64,000 nt of DNA from contig CAJFCJ010000006.1 of assembly GCA_904063045.1 (NCBI GenBank), forward strand, positions 930,001 through 994,000, given 5' to 3'. The notes below the pieces were generated by a model that saw nothing but the letters and a program-made list of their open reading frames with translations, had not been told where the DNA came from and did no database searches. Positions within the stretch are counted from its first letter, which is position 1. Each line of letters opens with the position of its first letter. The position numbers and the translations under genes were made by a program. This DNA comes from Dimorphilus gyrociliatus (taxonomy: Eukaryota > Annelida > Polychaeta > Dinophilidae). Of the stretch, positions 1 through 12,900 are shown in pieces.

Positions 1-31
1 GCCCGCTCTCCTTTTCTCCTTCGATTTCCAT
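1..31 (-). CDS. Possible start of a minus-strand gene running off the left edge (weak)
   Basis: On the minus strand an ATG at 31-29 opens a frame of ten Glu/Gly/Lys-rich codons that is still open at the window edge. The local base composition is less AT-rich than the following 1.8 kb, as expected near a gene start. This is too short to name and could be chance. If real, it would be divergent from whatever lies to its right and would argue against the missing 5' exons of the OGDH gene lying immediately to the left. Confidence 0.15.
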   Translation of the reverse strand, partial: MEIEGEKESG

Positions 32-1863
32 AGCAACGGACGGCAGTCGCTTAGAAATATAATTCGTTGCTGCTCTTGTCTAACGAAGCTTATTTATTCT
101 GAACCATATAGCTCTACTTTTATCGATTTTCGATATATCTTGCTTTTTTCCCTTCTTGCTGATTGATAGTCAAAGCAAGATGATATTAAAAGGGAGGCTT
201 AAAAATTACTATCTTCATTACAGATTAAATATTCTCGTACTTCAATTCAAATTTAGTCCAAATTTGGTAAATTCACTATGAGACAATAACAAATACCTTA
301 TCGCAATCAATTTCCTGAATACCCTAATATATCATTGGATATGTTACAATAGCTTTTTAAATCAGGGTTACTCAGCTCAAAAACACATTCTAGCCCTGTT
401 GTGTATCACACGTTGAGAGTTGCATGATGAACTATTATTTTTGCATAGAAACTTGTTTCACTATGCTGCTGTAATGAGAATTATCGATTCGAGTTACATC
501 AAGCTATTTTATAATTGCAGAATATATTTTTTAACATATGCATATCTAGCTATATACAGTATTGTCATATTTGTTATACAAGTGAGTTAACTTCTTAACT
601 TTCATTTGTTGAGCTCACGTAAACGAGATAAATGTACTACTCGAAGAGAAATGACAGATGATTCCTGATCAATGAGCAGATAATCAGGACTTGAAGCGAG
701 CGTAACAGAGACTCTAAATAATTCTAGGCATGAAGAGTGTTTGTAAGCGACGAAAAAAGCAAATTTTTTTAACTCTAAAAGCAGATTATAATCTTTATTA
801 CACTGCTAATTTTCACAATTTTTTTATTTAAACATAATATGATAGAATAATATTGCTAAGTACTGAAGATATATATTTTCCACATGTATTCGATGAATTC
901 TGTGCCAGAAGTCATTATCCTTAGGATAGATAAGTAATGCTAGTTATATAAATATCCAGAACAACGACACACTCGAGATAAAATAATGGAAAATATTTAA
1001 CATCTATTATTGTAAGAAATCGATTTTTATCAATTCATAAGTATTCAATAGCTTTAATTTGTTCTAGTTTTTATCACAATGATGGCTGCTACAGATTGTT
1101 TTGGTGATTTACAAATTACTTCTTTGTACTGCGAATATTGATATTATTTAAGCGAAATTATAGGGAGACTAGTCATCTTAAATATCACAATAATGTAAAG
1201 GAATACGAGATATCCCTTCTTTTCTATATAATGAGATAACAAAAATATGAAGGCTTTAGTGCAAATACTTATATTTTATAAACGTTGAAAGTCATTTTCT
1301 AGTTAACAGTCACAGCATAAATAAATACAAATAATCCCTTATTTGCATAATGAATGATTCTTTTGATCTAAAATACAATAAAAAAAATGACTACGAAATA
1401 AAATTTTCGAACTTGGATCAATCATAATTAATTTTTGTATTAAAAACTTTAAAAAACTATACAAATTTTTTTCTTTTTTGTAATGCTATCAACCTTGTAT
1501 TATCAGTCTTATCTCTCGAGTGCAAAAAAATACGATTGCATAGACTTTTTATTAATATTAAGTTGTTAAATATAGATAAAGAATCTAATTTCGCATATTG
1601 ATAGCATATTTATACTAACTTCACTAAATTTTCCATTAGAAATGTTTTCAGTACTTAATTGTTTTTTTTACACATTTATCTTTGTTATTTTTAAACTATT
1701 CTTTTTGTGTAGATTTTTAAGCCTGTATCAAAACGAGTTATAAGTTATCATCCAATTAATAATATACATACACGCATTTAATGTAATATTATTTAAGATT
1801 CGACAAATAGTTTTATCTTCTTTACAAAACAAATTATCTTCGGTTAAAACGCGATTTTTGCAG
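32..1863. other. AT-rich non-coding stretch upstream of the first visible OGDH exon
   Basis: About 1.8 kb of AT-rich DNA with no long open frame and nothing resembling the N-terminal part of OGDH (transit peptide or small N-terminal helical domain). It ends in a normal acceptor, a cag at 1861-1863. It is best read as a large intron whose upstream exon lies outside the window. Most introns in this window are 50-80 bases, so this one is unusually long. Confidence 0.6.
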
Positions 1864-4564
1864 TCCGTATATTGTGGACACATCGGGTTGGAATTCATGT
1901 TCATTAACGACATGGAACAGTGTAATTGGATAAAGCAAAAGTTCGAAACTCCCCAAAGCATGCAGATATCTGTTGAAGATAAACGGATTTTACTTGATCG
2001 ACTAATCAGATCCCAAAAATTTGAAGAATTTTTAGCCCAAAAATTTCCAGCAGAAAAAAGGTTTGGCTTGGAGGGATGTGAAGTATTAATACCTGCCATG
2101 AAACATGTTATTGATATCTCATCAGAAAAAAATGTTGAGTCTTTTGTTATTGGAATGCCCCACAGAGGCAGATTGAATGTACTTGCAAATGTTTGTAGAA
2201 TACCGTTAGATCGAATTTTTTGTCAATTCGATTCAACATTGGGGTCGAGTGATGAAGGTTTCAACTTTTTGTCCTTTCTTACAAATCATATAAATTTCTA
2301 AAATATACTTCGTTTTTAGGCTCTGGAGATGTAAAATATCATTTGGGAATGAACCATGAGAGAGTCAATAGATTAACAAACAAGAAGATACGATTAGCAG
2401 TGTGCGCTAATCCTTCACATCTTGAGGCTGTCGACTCTGTAGTTCAGGGTAAGACCAGAGCCGAGCAATATTTTAGGGGAGATACAAAACGGAAACAAGT
2501 TATGCCCATTCTTCTTCATGGTGATGCGGCTTTTTCTGGTCAAGGTATTGTCTACGAAACCTTCCACCTTTCAGATCTTCCAGAGTATACAACAGGGTAG
2601 ATAATCAATTAATAAGTAAAACTATTTGCCAGTAATTAATAAGCTCTTTCCCTCGCAGAGGTACAATCCACATAGTCGTAAACAATCAAATTGGATTCAC
2701 AACGGATCCAAGACATTCAAGATCTTCACCATACTGCACTGATGTTGCTAGGGTTGTTAATGCTCCAATTTTCCATGTAAATGCGGATGATCCAGAGGCC
2801 GTCATGAAAGTTTGTCGCGTTGCATGCGAGTGGAGAAATCACTATGGAAAAGACGTTGTTATAGATTTAGTTTGCTACAGAAGAAATGGCCATAATGAAA
2901 CCGATCAACCTATGTTCACCCAGCCTCTTATGTATAAAAAAATTCATCAGATGGAAACAGTTATGAAAAAATATAGCACAAAATTAATTGCTGAAGGTAT
3001 TGTTTCTGACGAAGAAGTTAAAGACAGAATTAAGATCTATAATGACATATGTGAAGCGTCATACGAAAAGGCGAAAGAGGAGCCAGCAGCAAGAAATAGC
3101 AACTGGTTAGATTCACCTTGGGATGGCTTCTTTCAGAAAGCTGACTCAATGACATTACCTAAAACTGGAATTGATGATAACCAGATAAACCATATTCTTA
3201 CAAAATTTGGTAGTTACCCAGAGGACTTTAATTTGCACAGTGGCCTAAAGAAAATATTAATGAAAAGATTAACCATGCTAAACGAGGACAAGAAAACGGA
3301 CTGGGCCATGGGAGAAGCTTTGGCATTCGGTTCATTACTAATGGATAAAATTCATGTAAGATTGAGTGGACAGGATGTTGAAAGAGGAACATTTTCACAC
3401 AGACACCATGTTTTACACGATTACGAAATTGACAAGAAAACTTATTTGCCGTTGAACAATCTTTCAGATGATCAGCAAAAATACATCGTTTGTAATTCAT
3501 CCCTTTCTGAATTTGGTGTCTTGGGTTTTGAATTAGGTTATTCAATGCAAGACCCATACACTTTAGTAATATGGGAAGCCCAATTTGGTGACTTCTCAAA
3601 CACTGCTCAATGTATCATTGATCAATTTATAAGGTAAGTTTTCAAGAGTGATCTTCAGTCTCTAATTAAATGATAATTCTATTGTTAGCTCCGGACAATC
3701 TAAGTGGGTTCGTCAGACTGGTATCGTTCTGCAATTACCTCATGGCTATGAAGGTATGGGTCCGGAACACTCGTCAGCTAGATTAGAGAGATTCCTTCAG
3801 ATGAGTAACGATGATGAAGACCATTTCCCTGTGGAAGGAGATGACTTTGAAATGCAACAATTGCATGATATAAATTGGTTCGTTTGTAATCCTACAACAC
3901 CTGCCAACCACTTCCACGTTATCAGGAGGCAGATAGCTCTCCCCTTCAGAAAACCACTTATTTTAATGACCCCAAAATCTTTGCTTCGACTCGCCGAAGC
4001 TCAATCTCCCCTTTCGGACTACGCTAAAGGAACTAGATTCCAAAGGTAAATATAACTTATTTTTCTTCAGAATAACAAAACACAATTCAATTTTCAGAGT
4101 TATACCTGAAAATGGTGTAGCAGCAGAAAATCCTCAGAAAGTACAGAGGCTAATTTTCTGCTCTGGAAAAGTGTATTATCATCTAATAGGGGAGCGTAAA
4201 GCAAAATCTGATATTGCTATCTCTAGAGTGGAGCAAATTTCTCCTTTCCCATTTGATCTAGTTAAGGCTGAAATATTGAAATATCCCAACGCTGAAGTTG
4301 TATGGGTTCAAGAAGAACATAAAAACATGGGTGCTTGGTCTTATGTTGAACCAAGATTTTTGACCGTAATGAAAAACTTGCAAAAGGAACCACAAATAAG
4401 GTTGTAAAGTTAATTGATTTTGTGCAACATAAGTATAACTTACTTTTATCATTTTTATTAGGTATATTGGTCGCCACTGTTCACCTTCAACCGCTACTGG
4501 ATATAAAGCATATCACATAAGAGAACTTGGCCAATTTTTGCAAGATGCAATGAAATTAGAATAG
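1864..4564 (+). CDS. OGDH: 2-oxoglutarate dehydrogenase E1 component (5' end missing)
   Basis: Thiamine-diphosphate-dependent E1 of the mitochondrial 2-oxoglutarate dehydrogenase complex (2-oxoglutarate to succinyl-CoA in the TCA cycle). Six exons join in phase: 1864-2257, 2320-2596, 2659-3633, 3689-4045, 4098-4400 and 4462-4564, giving 802 residues. Visible family landmarks are [14 protein letters not shown] at the start, [23 protein letters not shown], the [11 protein letters not shown] thiamine-diphosphate region, [21 protein letters not shown], and EEHKNMGAW near the end. Animal OGDH is about 1,020 residues, so roughly the first 220 (transit peptide and N-terminal domain) are absent here. 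The chain begins at an acceptor, not an ATG, so upstream exons probably lie left of the window. No frame break is seen in the part present. A poly(A) signal AATAAA is at 4648-4653. Confidence 0.93.
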
Positions 4565-5221
4565 AAGGTGATTAATTACCAATTCAAGTGTGCTGTCATC
4601 TGCAGAAGTTTTTCTTTACTTTCGTTTTGAAAAATGAAGTAACAACTAATAAAATACGTCTTTTAAATCCCAGAGGGATCTTAAATTGCACAAAACCTGT
4701 ATTTTAAAGTTGAATTTTTATGTATTATTTCCGTTTGAACTAATATCATCACTATGTTTCTCAAATTTTAAAAGAGAAATTTCACCGATTGATTTTACAA
4801 CCTGTACATTGAAAGTCTATCGAACTTTGATGAAACTAGCATAAACTTGATGGCTTGAAGTTAGACATACTAATAAACAAGAAAACAAGAGTGACTTCTA
4901 AATTCTCTCCTAACTAATTACGCTCTGCTTATTAGTGGCTTAAGATTTAATAAATCAGAGAGTCTCTATAAAAAGAAATTTAAATAACAAGAGATACTTT
5001 TTTAGAGATTTTAATAGAGCTTTTTTTTATAAGTAATATTATATTAGAAAAAGACTTGTTGTCGATTAATTCAACGGAAGAAGACTTTGAGAAATGTAAA
5101 TAATATAGTTTTATTGACAATATTTATTATAAATTACCATTCTATTTAGAGTTCTATTGAGTTTATTCATAATATTATTGGTGACTTCAAATGAAGAGTA
5201 ACTGTGTATATGATCATCTAT
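4565..5221. other. Convergent 3' UTR/intergenic interval
   Basis: Interval between the stop codons of OGDH (+) and the unknown minus-strand gene. It holds the OGDH poly(A) signal AATAAA at 4648-4653 and, for the minus strand, TTTATT (AATAAA reversed) at 5110-5115 and 5123-5128. No coding frame is visible. Confidence 0.6.
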
Positions 5222-8200
5222 TTATGATGATCGTTTTTTTTTCAAGTTGAAAAGATAATATTTAGTATACATTTTAGTGTGTCCACTATCTTTAAAACTG
5301 GAATTCTCATCATTTAAATAATCTATACGGCCACTGTCTAAATCTTCATTTGTTGTCTTATGTGATGTTTTTTCACTCTTTCGATATTCTGTCGCATGGC
5401 TGTCTGTCTCTGTACCTTGAAATTGAATTTCTTTAGTGTCACTCTCGGCTTGATTAGTTTCGTTATCTACATACGCTTGGGGGGGAATGTTACGATTTGC
5501 ATCGTCCTTATTCGAAAACTGGGCTTCAGTTATTTTCTGCACTTCTTCAGGACTCGATTGTTTACTTAATGATTTATCTCTTGATTTTCCTCCACTGTAT
5601 TTGGAATCATTTTCGCAAATAATGTCACCATCACTTCCTCGACTGAAATCATTTTGTTCCAAGTTGTAAACTTGCGAGGATTCCTTCTGATTTTGTTTCT
5701 TTGCAATAATTGGAAGTCGAATGGAACTATCGAACAAACGCTTCGAATTTTTCAATTTTTCGACTAGTTTCTTGAGAGTTATGGCCTCGTTTTCGGTTAA
5801 TTTGGTGTAATCGAGCGGTTTCGGTATAATTAACTCTCCATTGGAGCACTTAACTTTTAATCCAATAGCCTTAGAAGACAAAGTTTCAAAGACCAATCTG
5901 TCGGCTGTCTTTACGTCTGAGAGATTAAAGACAGCAGGTTCGAAGTCTAAGAACAATGGAGAATGTTCACACTTATGTAGTAGATCATTTAATAGTGTTT
6001 TCTCTTCATTAGGTAGACTTGTAGTGTTCATTTTTATTTTAAGTATTATTTTACAATTATCACTTTCCTCTACGCAAATATCTGGAATTGTCCTAAATAA
6101 TTGGACAACAGCTATTCTTTCAACGTTTGTTAAATTCTCTGTATTAATAATTTTAATAATTTGACTACAATCAGGGCAATCAATCTCTTGACAAGAGCAA
6201 TTAAACGTTGTAGATGAAATTGGAAAAGACCATTTAACGTCCTTCTTTTCTTCTTCATCTTCTTGTGATTTTATTGTGCTTTCTTTGCCTGATTTTTTTA
6301 TTTCGCAACTCTCCGATACCGTCGGTTGCTGACCTCTATCTTCAGAAAGTAGTATTGTACTGCCATCTTTCTCTAGAACTAAGAAAATAGAATTGACATT
6401 TAAAAACGATTCTAATTGTTAATGATAAGTTTTTAGGATTTATTCTACCGTTATTTTTCCATTGTTGTTGACCAGTGTCTGTAATTTTATATCGAGCAGG
6501 CATTGAATAACTTCTAACTTGCTTATTTTCTTCTAACTTAGGAACGGGCAATGATTTTCTATATTGAATCTCTGCTTTATCTTTAATATATTTCTTTCGT
6601 TGTTTAAGATCAAAATCATCTTTTCCGCCTTCAAGCCTCTTGTGATTGGACTCAAATTTGTTCAGTTCCTCCAAGGAAACTGTCTGAAGGTGTTGACCTT
6701 TATTACTAGTCGCATTGCCTTCAGTAAAGGGGACAGACGTTTCAGTTTCTGCTCGGATGCCTATTCGTTCGTTCGAAAAGGGCTGTTGACCTTCTGTCCT
6801 TTCACTCTTTGCCATTGACTTGGCATGTAATGTAACATTTTTTCTCGTATCCAATAAATAGATTTTTCCACAAGGCAATTTAATGGGTGTCGTCTGATCA
6901 CAACCAACGTAAATAACATCGTCTTCCAATTCTTTATGAGCTAATTGATTAGTACTAGGCCTATCTGATTGGTGGCTATAAGCCGGAGGCGGACCATTTT
7001 TCTTGCATTCTCCGCTCTCACTCTCTTCAGCATCTTCAATGTCGTTCTTAGCTCTCAAGCTTTCTTCATACCCTTTTTGTTCCGCTTTTATCAAATACTC
7101 ATCTTTGTCTTTTACGTTTACCCTTTCATTCATTTTTGGTTTACAACTTGTAGAAGTTTTAGCCCCGTTATCTGAGATTATAACATCTCTGTGACAAATT
7201 TCGCGCGAGCTATCAGCAGTTTTTAAGTGAATATTTAAATTTGTATGAATATCCCATTCCATTTTGAGGGGAAAGCTGTTAAATATTTCTTTTTGCTGAG
7301 GAAGTGATTTAGACTTTTTCCTACCTTTTCCACCCCTTTTCCTTTTATAGTTTCTGCTCTTTGATCGCTTTTTATCAAGCAATTTCTTTTTATTCATTAC
7401 GGAGTCTTCATCATCCTCGTATCCCTTTAACGATGAAACCTCGCTGAACACAGTAGCGTCTTTGTCAAAAGCTTGTTTTTTATTTTCAGGTTTTAGAATG
7501 CTTCGCTTAAACTCTGTTGGAGAACTTCTGTGTTCCTCATTTCCCAGTCTATTCTTTTCATTATTACTACTTGTCAGTAGAAACTTGGCATTTCCCTTTT
7601 TACAAGCTTCAGATTTATCTGTATTATTAAGATGATTAGCTTTTGTTTGTCCTACTCTTCTCTCTTCATCAGTCTTCCGAGCGTTGCCAGGGAGGAACGA
7701 ACGTATAGAACCTTCACCTATAATTTAAAAGAAGAATAAATAAATAAAACATTTTTGCATAAAAAGCATAAAAGATAAAATTAATGGAAAATTGATAATA
7801 AAATACTTTCCCTCTTCGTTAAGGCTTTGACATTCATCTTTTTCCGCTTCATCTGCTTGTAATATAAAGAAAAGAATTACATTTTATGGTTTATATTTCA
7901 TTAGCATTGCTTTCCTTTCTATTATTAACTAAAAGAAATATACCTGATAATAGCTCTAGTAATTGATTTATTGATATCCTATTACTTTCTATAGCTTGGC
8001 TTATTTGCAAGAGAGCGTTATGCGCTCTTAAAATTTCGTATTCCTTCTCCTTTAACAGTTTATAAGCTAATTGGATAGTATAGCAACTCTTTTTTGTTGA
8101 TATTTCAATTATCACAGTGATTAAACTAATTATTTGATAAAAAAGAGAAAATAATTTATAGCTTTAAACTTAATGAGTAACTTTTAACCTTCCAGAAAGA

Positions 8201-9308
8201 ACTGTTTTTATACAATTACTTTTGTATCTTCTCTCGTATCCTTCACTATCGCATTCTGGTTGGATTGCAATATCACCCCATATCTCATCCTTAACCTTGC
8301 GAAAGATTATCATCATTCTTCTCCATTTACTCGAACCTTCGTTTAGACCTTTACATAGGTTGGTTGGCTTAATTAAAACATGTACTGGAGCGTCTAAAGG
8401 TAGAATAAATTGAGCATCTATTTCAATTTCGCTAGTAGGTGGTTGATATGACGGGTTTCCTTTTGATAAGAAAATATTCTGTATCAACTTATTGCAGTTT
8501 GGATATTCATCTATGTTTATGTTATCTCGAATCATGATCAATTTATCAATTACGCTTTTCAGGGCATCTAATTTTGTGGTTTAAGACTAATTATTTTCTC
8601 TAATTAGACTAGACTTTGGTACAATAATTGACCTAATTTTTCCATTATACAACATCAATATTAGTGTCAAACCACACCCCTTGCGTATTAAAAGCTATTT
8701 GATTCTCTATAGTTTCAGTTGAAGATAAAATGGAAACATCTTTAGACGACGATGATGATAGAGCGGGAACATTTTCAATTCCGTTCTCTCTAATAAGCGT
8801 TTCCTTCCAGATAGGCCTACCAGTTTGTGGGGACGTTGTAAATTGTTCCTTGTCCTTATCTGTTACTTTTTCTGATCTACTTTCTCGCTTTTCCCTTTTA
8901 GAATTTAATAATCTATTATCAGATTTGAACTGACAATAATTTCTACAGCACTTGAGTAGTTTCTCGTCCCTTTCTATTTCCTTTAAAAGCTCATTTACTT
9001 TCTTGCAACATTGAGAGCCTTTTTGTTTCTCATAACCTATATAATTTTAAAGTCTATGTATATAGATATATATATACTGTATATATTACTTATTAATCTA
9101 CTTAAAGTATCAATCTGACATAAATATAATGATGACTACTGCTTTATTAGAAAATTTTACCTTCATTTGTTACTCTAAACTCCTTCATCCTCCTTATTCT
9201 TAAAGGCCGATATTCGTTATTCATTTTATTAAGGCGTCTAAGTAATTTATCGGAATACTGTCTCTTATTCGTTGTCTCGTTATCGATATTTAAGTTCTTG
9301 CCGTCCAT
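5222..9308 (-). CDS. Large charged low-complexity protein, family not recognised
   Basis: My model has six exons, 9308-9161, 9036-8821, 8567-8189, 8125-7944, 7717-6449 and 6378-5222, which join in phase to 1,116 residues. I do not recognise the family. It starts with a basic/helical segment, has a Cys-containing stretch (GSQCCKK, LLKCCRNYCQ) and a more globular part encoded by 8567-7944. A long Lys/Glu/Ser-rich region with basic clusters (KKKLLDKKRSKSRNYKRKR) follows, then a small Cys motif (CSCQEIDCPDC) and a helical C-terminal part ending in KKKRSS. The basic clusters could be nuclear signals, but that is inference. The exon 2 donor (near 8820) is the least certain: an in-frame extension runs to about 8650. 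A spliced-looking 49-base piece at 7855-7807 is left out because skipping it keeps the frame. Confidence 0.6.
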
Positions 9309-9909
9309 AATCTCTTCATGATATTTTTTTTTCCCTTTATTTAAAAATTCCTTTCATTTTGTATTATCTTTTAACCAAATATTTAAATTTAATTAATGAT
9401 GTTAATTATGGTGTTTTTTTTTAATGACGAAAAAAAAAAATTAAATAGATCTCTTTAGAAGATGAAAAACCTCCTCTGCCCCCTCCCCCTTCTATAATAC
9501 TGTATATACAAAAAACAGGGATTGCTCGATAGAATACGTAATGGATATCGACGTCTATCTTACATACATATCACGCTTTTCAATGTAAACAGTTAAATAA
9601 GGTTCAAATTAATGGTATTTATGGGTTCTTTTTCCTTACTCTATTTACTTTATACAGTTGAAACCAATATAAAATTATATAACAAATAGAAGCTTTTAAC
9701 GATTTTGTACAATTTTAATGAATAAATTTAAACATTTAATTTCTTTATTTAAAAGTTTATTGTGACGAAAAAATTGTTTTGATGTAGTTTTTTTTTCTTC
9801 TTCTATGTTTCTTTCTCTCTTTATTCATTCATTTTTCTTTTATTATTCAACTGGAATGTCTGCAGGGATGCTTAAGAAAGAAGAAAAAAAAGACATGCTA
9901 AAATTATGT
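9309..9909. other. Intergenic region between two minus-strand genes
   Basis: Promoter-side region of the unknown gene (whose start is at 9308) and 3' flank of TSNAXIP1. AT-rich with homopolymer runs and a C-rich patch near 9478-9490. One copy of the recurring ATACTGTAT motif is at 9497-9505. No coding signal seen. Confidence 0.5.
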
Positions 9910-12900
9910 TTATTTCTTTCTTCCCACTCTTCTAATGTTTCCCAATTGGAGTCTTTGAACTAATTTAGAAAAATCCATTGTTACTTCGTCTTGTTTACTG
10001 TCGATTGTCTTTAATTCTTCTTTATCAATCTTGAAGATAGAGTGAAATCAAATAGTGGGATATATAGTCAATAATGAATGGAAATTACTTACTTTAAAGA
10101 CCCAGGATAAGTATTTTAGCATAGTTTCTATCTCGATTTCAGGATCAACGATAGAGAAAGCTTTCTTCAGAGATTTCACGCTAACAGGGCTAAATAAAGA
10201 AGGAGTAGAAGATGAGCGAATAATTTAAAGAACTATGAATAATTTTTTTTCTATAATAAAGCAACTAAGTGGATAAAGCTTTTGAATCTAATTAACTCTA
10301 AGGTATGGTGTAAATAGTACAAAACTGTTTAATACATATTAATACTATAAAGGTATACAGTATATACAAAAAAAGGGCGAAATACCGATATTGTAAGGAA
10401 CTAATTAAAGAAAAATATTAGAACGGAAAACATCATTCTTTATAAGTAGTCATTAATATCTTATCCAAAGAGGTTAAAAGAGCTAAGCAAAAACAGAAGG
10501 GGTTATTCCGTCCTAATATTTCGTCTTATTCATAAATATTTATATAAATATATAAAGCAGAGATTAATACGTATTTATCATCGTTATCGATATCATTACT
10601 CATTTATTATTCTACTATTTCTAAGCCTATATAACGATTGAATTTTATCCTAGGAGAATATTCATCTTTTTACCGCCTGGGTTAGGCCTATATACCTGTG
10701 TTTCTTTATAACAGATCCATCTCGTTTTCTTTTAACAAGTTCATTGATTTGTTAAAAAAGAAAAATTTTTTGTTGTTTAAAAAAGAAAAGAGAAAAAGAA
10801 AAATTATTGAAGAAAAATTCGAGAAGAAGAAGAAAAAAAATTTTTATAAAAAAATTTAATCATGCAACTTTCAGTTGAGTTTTCCTGTAAAAAGAGAGAA
10901 AAGAAAGAAAATCGATTGTAACTCACTTTTCATCTTTTAGTTCCGTTTTTAAATCATCTACATAATTCATTCTTTCAGTTTTTAGTAGTTTCAATATTTC
11001 TTCGCAAAAAGTTCCCATTCTGCCTTCATCGTCTTCCGTGAACAAATTACTATAATTAAAACCTTCTGAAGAATCTTTAGGCATATCAAGATCGCTAATA
11101 GCCGCCTTAATACAATTAGAGATTTCATCATCATTCCAGCTAGGAAATTGCTCTTTGAGAACTTCTTGAATCTCTTCACGATTTAATTGGCCGCTTCCTG
11201 CATTGTTTGAATCAACTTTAATAAAAGCACTTCTAATATTCTCCAACAGTTCGTAATCGTAATGGTACAACTCTTCGTCAGCCTATAAAAAGATACAGTT
11301 TTTTTTTGTTTCAATATGAATATGGTTTATACTGAATTTAAAATCCCTTACATCTCCGCTTAAGATAAAACCAAACAATCCAATCTTTTGGTCGTGGCTG
11401 TATCTTTGGCAAGCATCTCTCATATTATAGGCCCACTCAGCTACCATGGATTCGGCAGGAAATCGACTGTTTAAGTAATCCTTGACAAAATCTGCCATAT
11501 TACTTCTAATATTATCATCGTTCTCACTATCCTTAACCATTTTTTGTCTCCAAATATCTTTTATTAATAGGGCAGCGTCCCTCTTTCCCAGCCTTCTATT
11601 ACGAACCTTTCCTTCGTATTGTAAATAGCTAGGTATAAGCTCGCTCGTTCCCAAACCGTCAAAATATTCAGCTCCCGTATTGTCGGAAGAAGCGGCTCCG
11701 GATATTTCATTAAGGAGAACCTTAACCTTCTGCTTGCTTGTTTTTCCATCTGACAATTGTTTCCAACGAGTGGCCCCACCAGCAACATAATCGGCACAAG
11801 ATTCCCAGTCTGGACGAGGTGTTGCGCTTCTACGCAAACTTTCAGCATTAACAAAGTATTCATCTCTTTCTTCTACAGTCTTCTTGTAGAGATCATCCTG
11901 GATTCTAGGTACATTTTAATAAATTACTATTCATTTTGTTAATAATATGCAATAGTCCTTACTGGCGTTCCTTAAGGGCAGTATTAAAGTCCGCTTTCAA
12001 TTTTTGGTGAAGAGCAATTATATCCTAAATATTTAGAAGGATAAATAGAAATAAGACAATGATATTATCTATTCTATAATAGCCCATTTACCTCGTAATC
12101 CTTTTGCAATTTTTCCATGTTTCTTCTCGGAATAACATCGCCGTAATTAGCAATCATTTCATTGAGTCTTTGAGTAGCTGAAGCTTCATCTCTTCTAGCT
12201 TGTCTTTTTTAATTAAAAAAAGAGGCTAATTTAGCATTCAACTCGAAAGGTTTAAAGTAACAATCATGTCAATAAATTGCAAGTATTTAAACAATCTTAT
12301 AGATATATATGTTTAATACATATATATATAGTATATGCAAATCCGCTATCTAATTAATAAATATCATGCATATAATAAAACATATAACTAAAAACTATAA
12401 AAGCGTTACATTTTGATCCTTCATGTATATAATCAAAACCAAAAATTGTATATACATGATATAGAAAAGCTGGTGAAAATCGATATTGAAAAAAAGTAGG
12501 AGACGCTTAAAAAAGACGTTTCCAAAAATAAAAAAATTAATATATTCTAAATTTTTGATAAATCTCACTCTGATATGTCTGTAAAACTGTCTGTTTCCAT
12601 TGAGATGCTAGATCTTACATGAAATATACATAAGATATATAAACACCAAAATCTAATGTAAAATTATACTTTAAAAAGTTAAAAGGAGACAAAAAATTCT
12701 AGTAATCCGTTATCACATTATTCTTTGCTAATCCCTCTTCTTAAAGAAAGAAAGAAAGAAAGAAAGAAAGAGAAAGGCATCGGAATATTAAAATATATGC
12801 AGTCGCTTAATTATTAAGAAAGACTATTTAATATCTTAAAGCTGAATTAAATTCAATATGATCTTTGTTTAAAGAATAATTTACAACTTACTGTAACGCA

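Noticed and set aside
1728-2099. 123-codon open frame on the minus strand
   Set aside because: Antisense shadow of the first visible OGDH exon.
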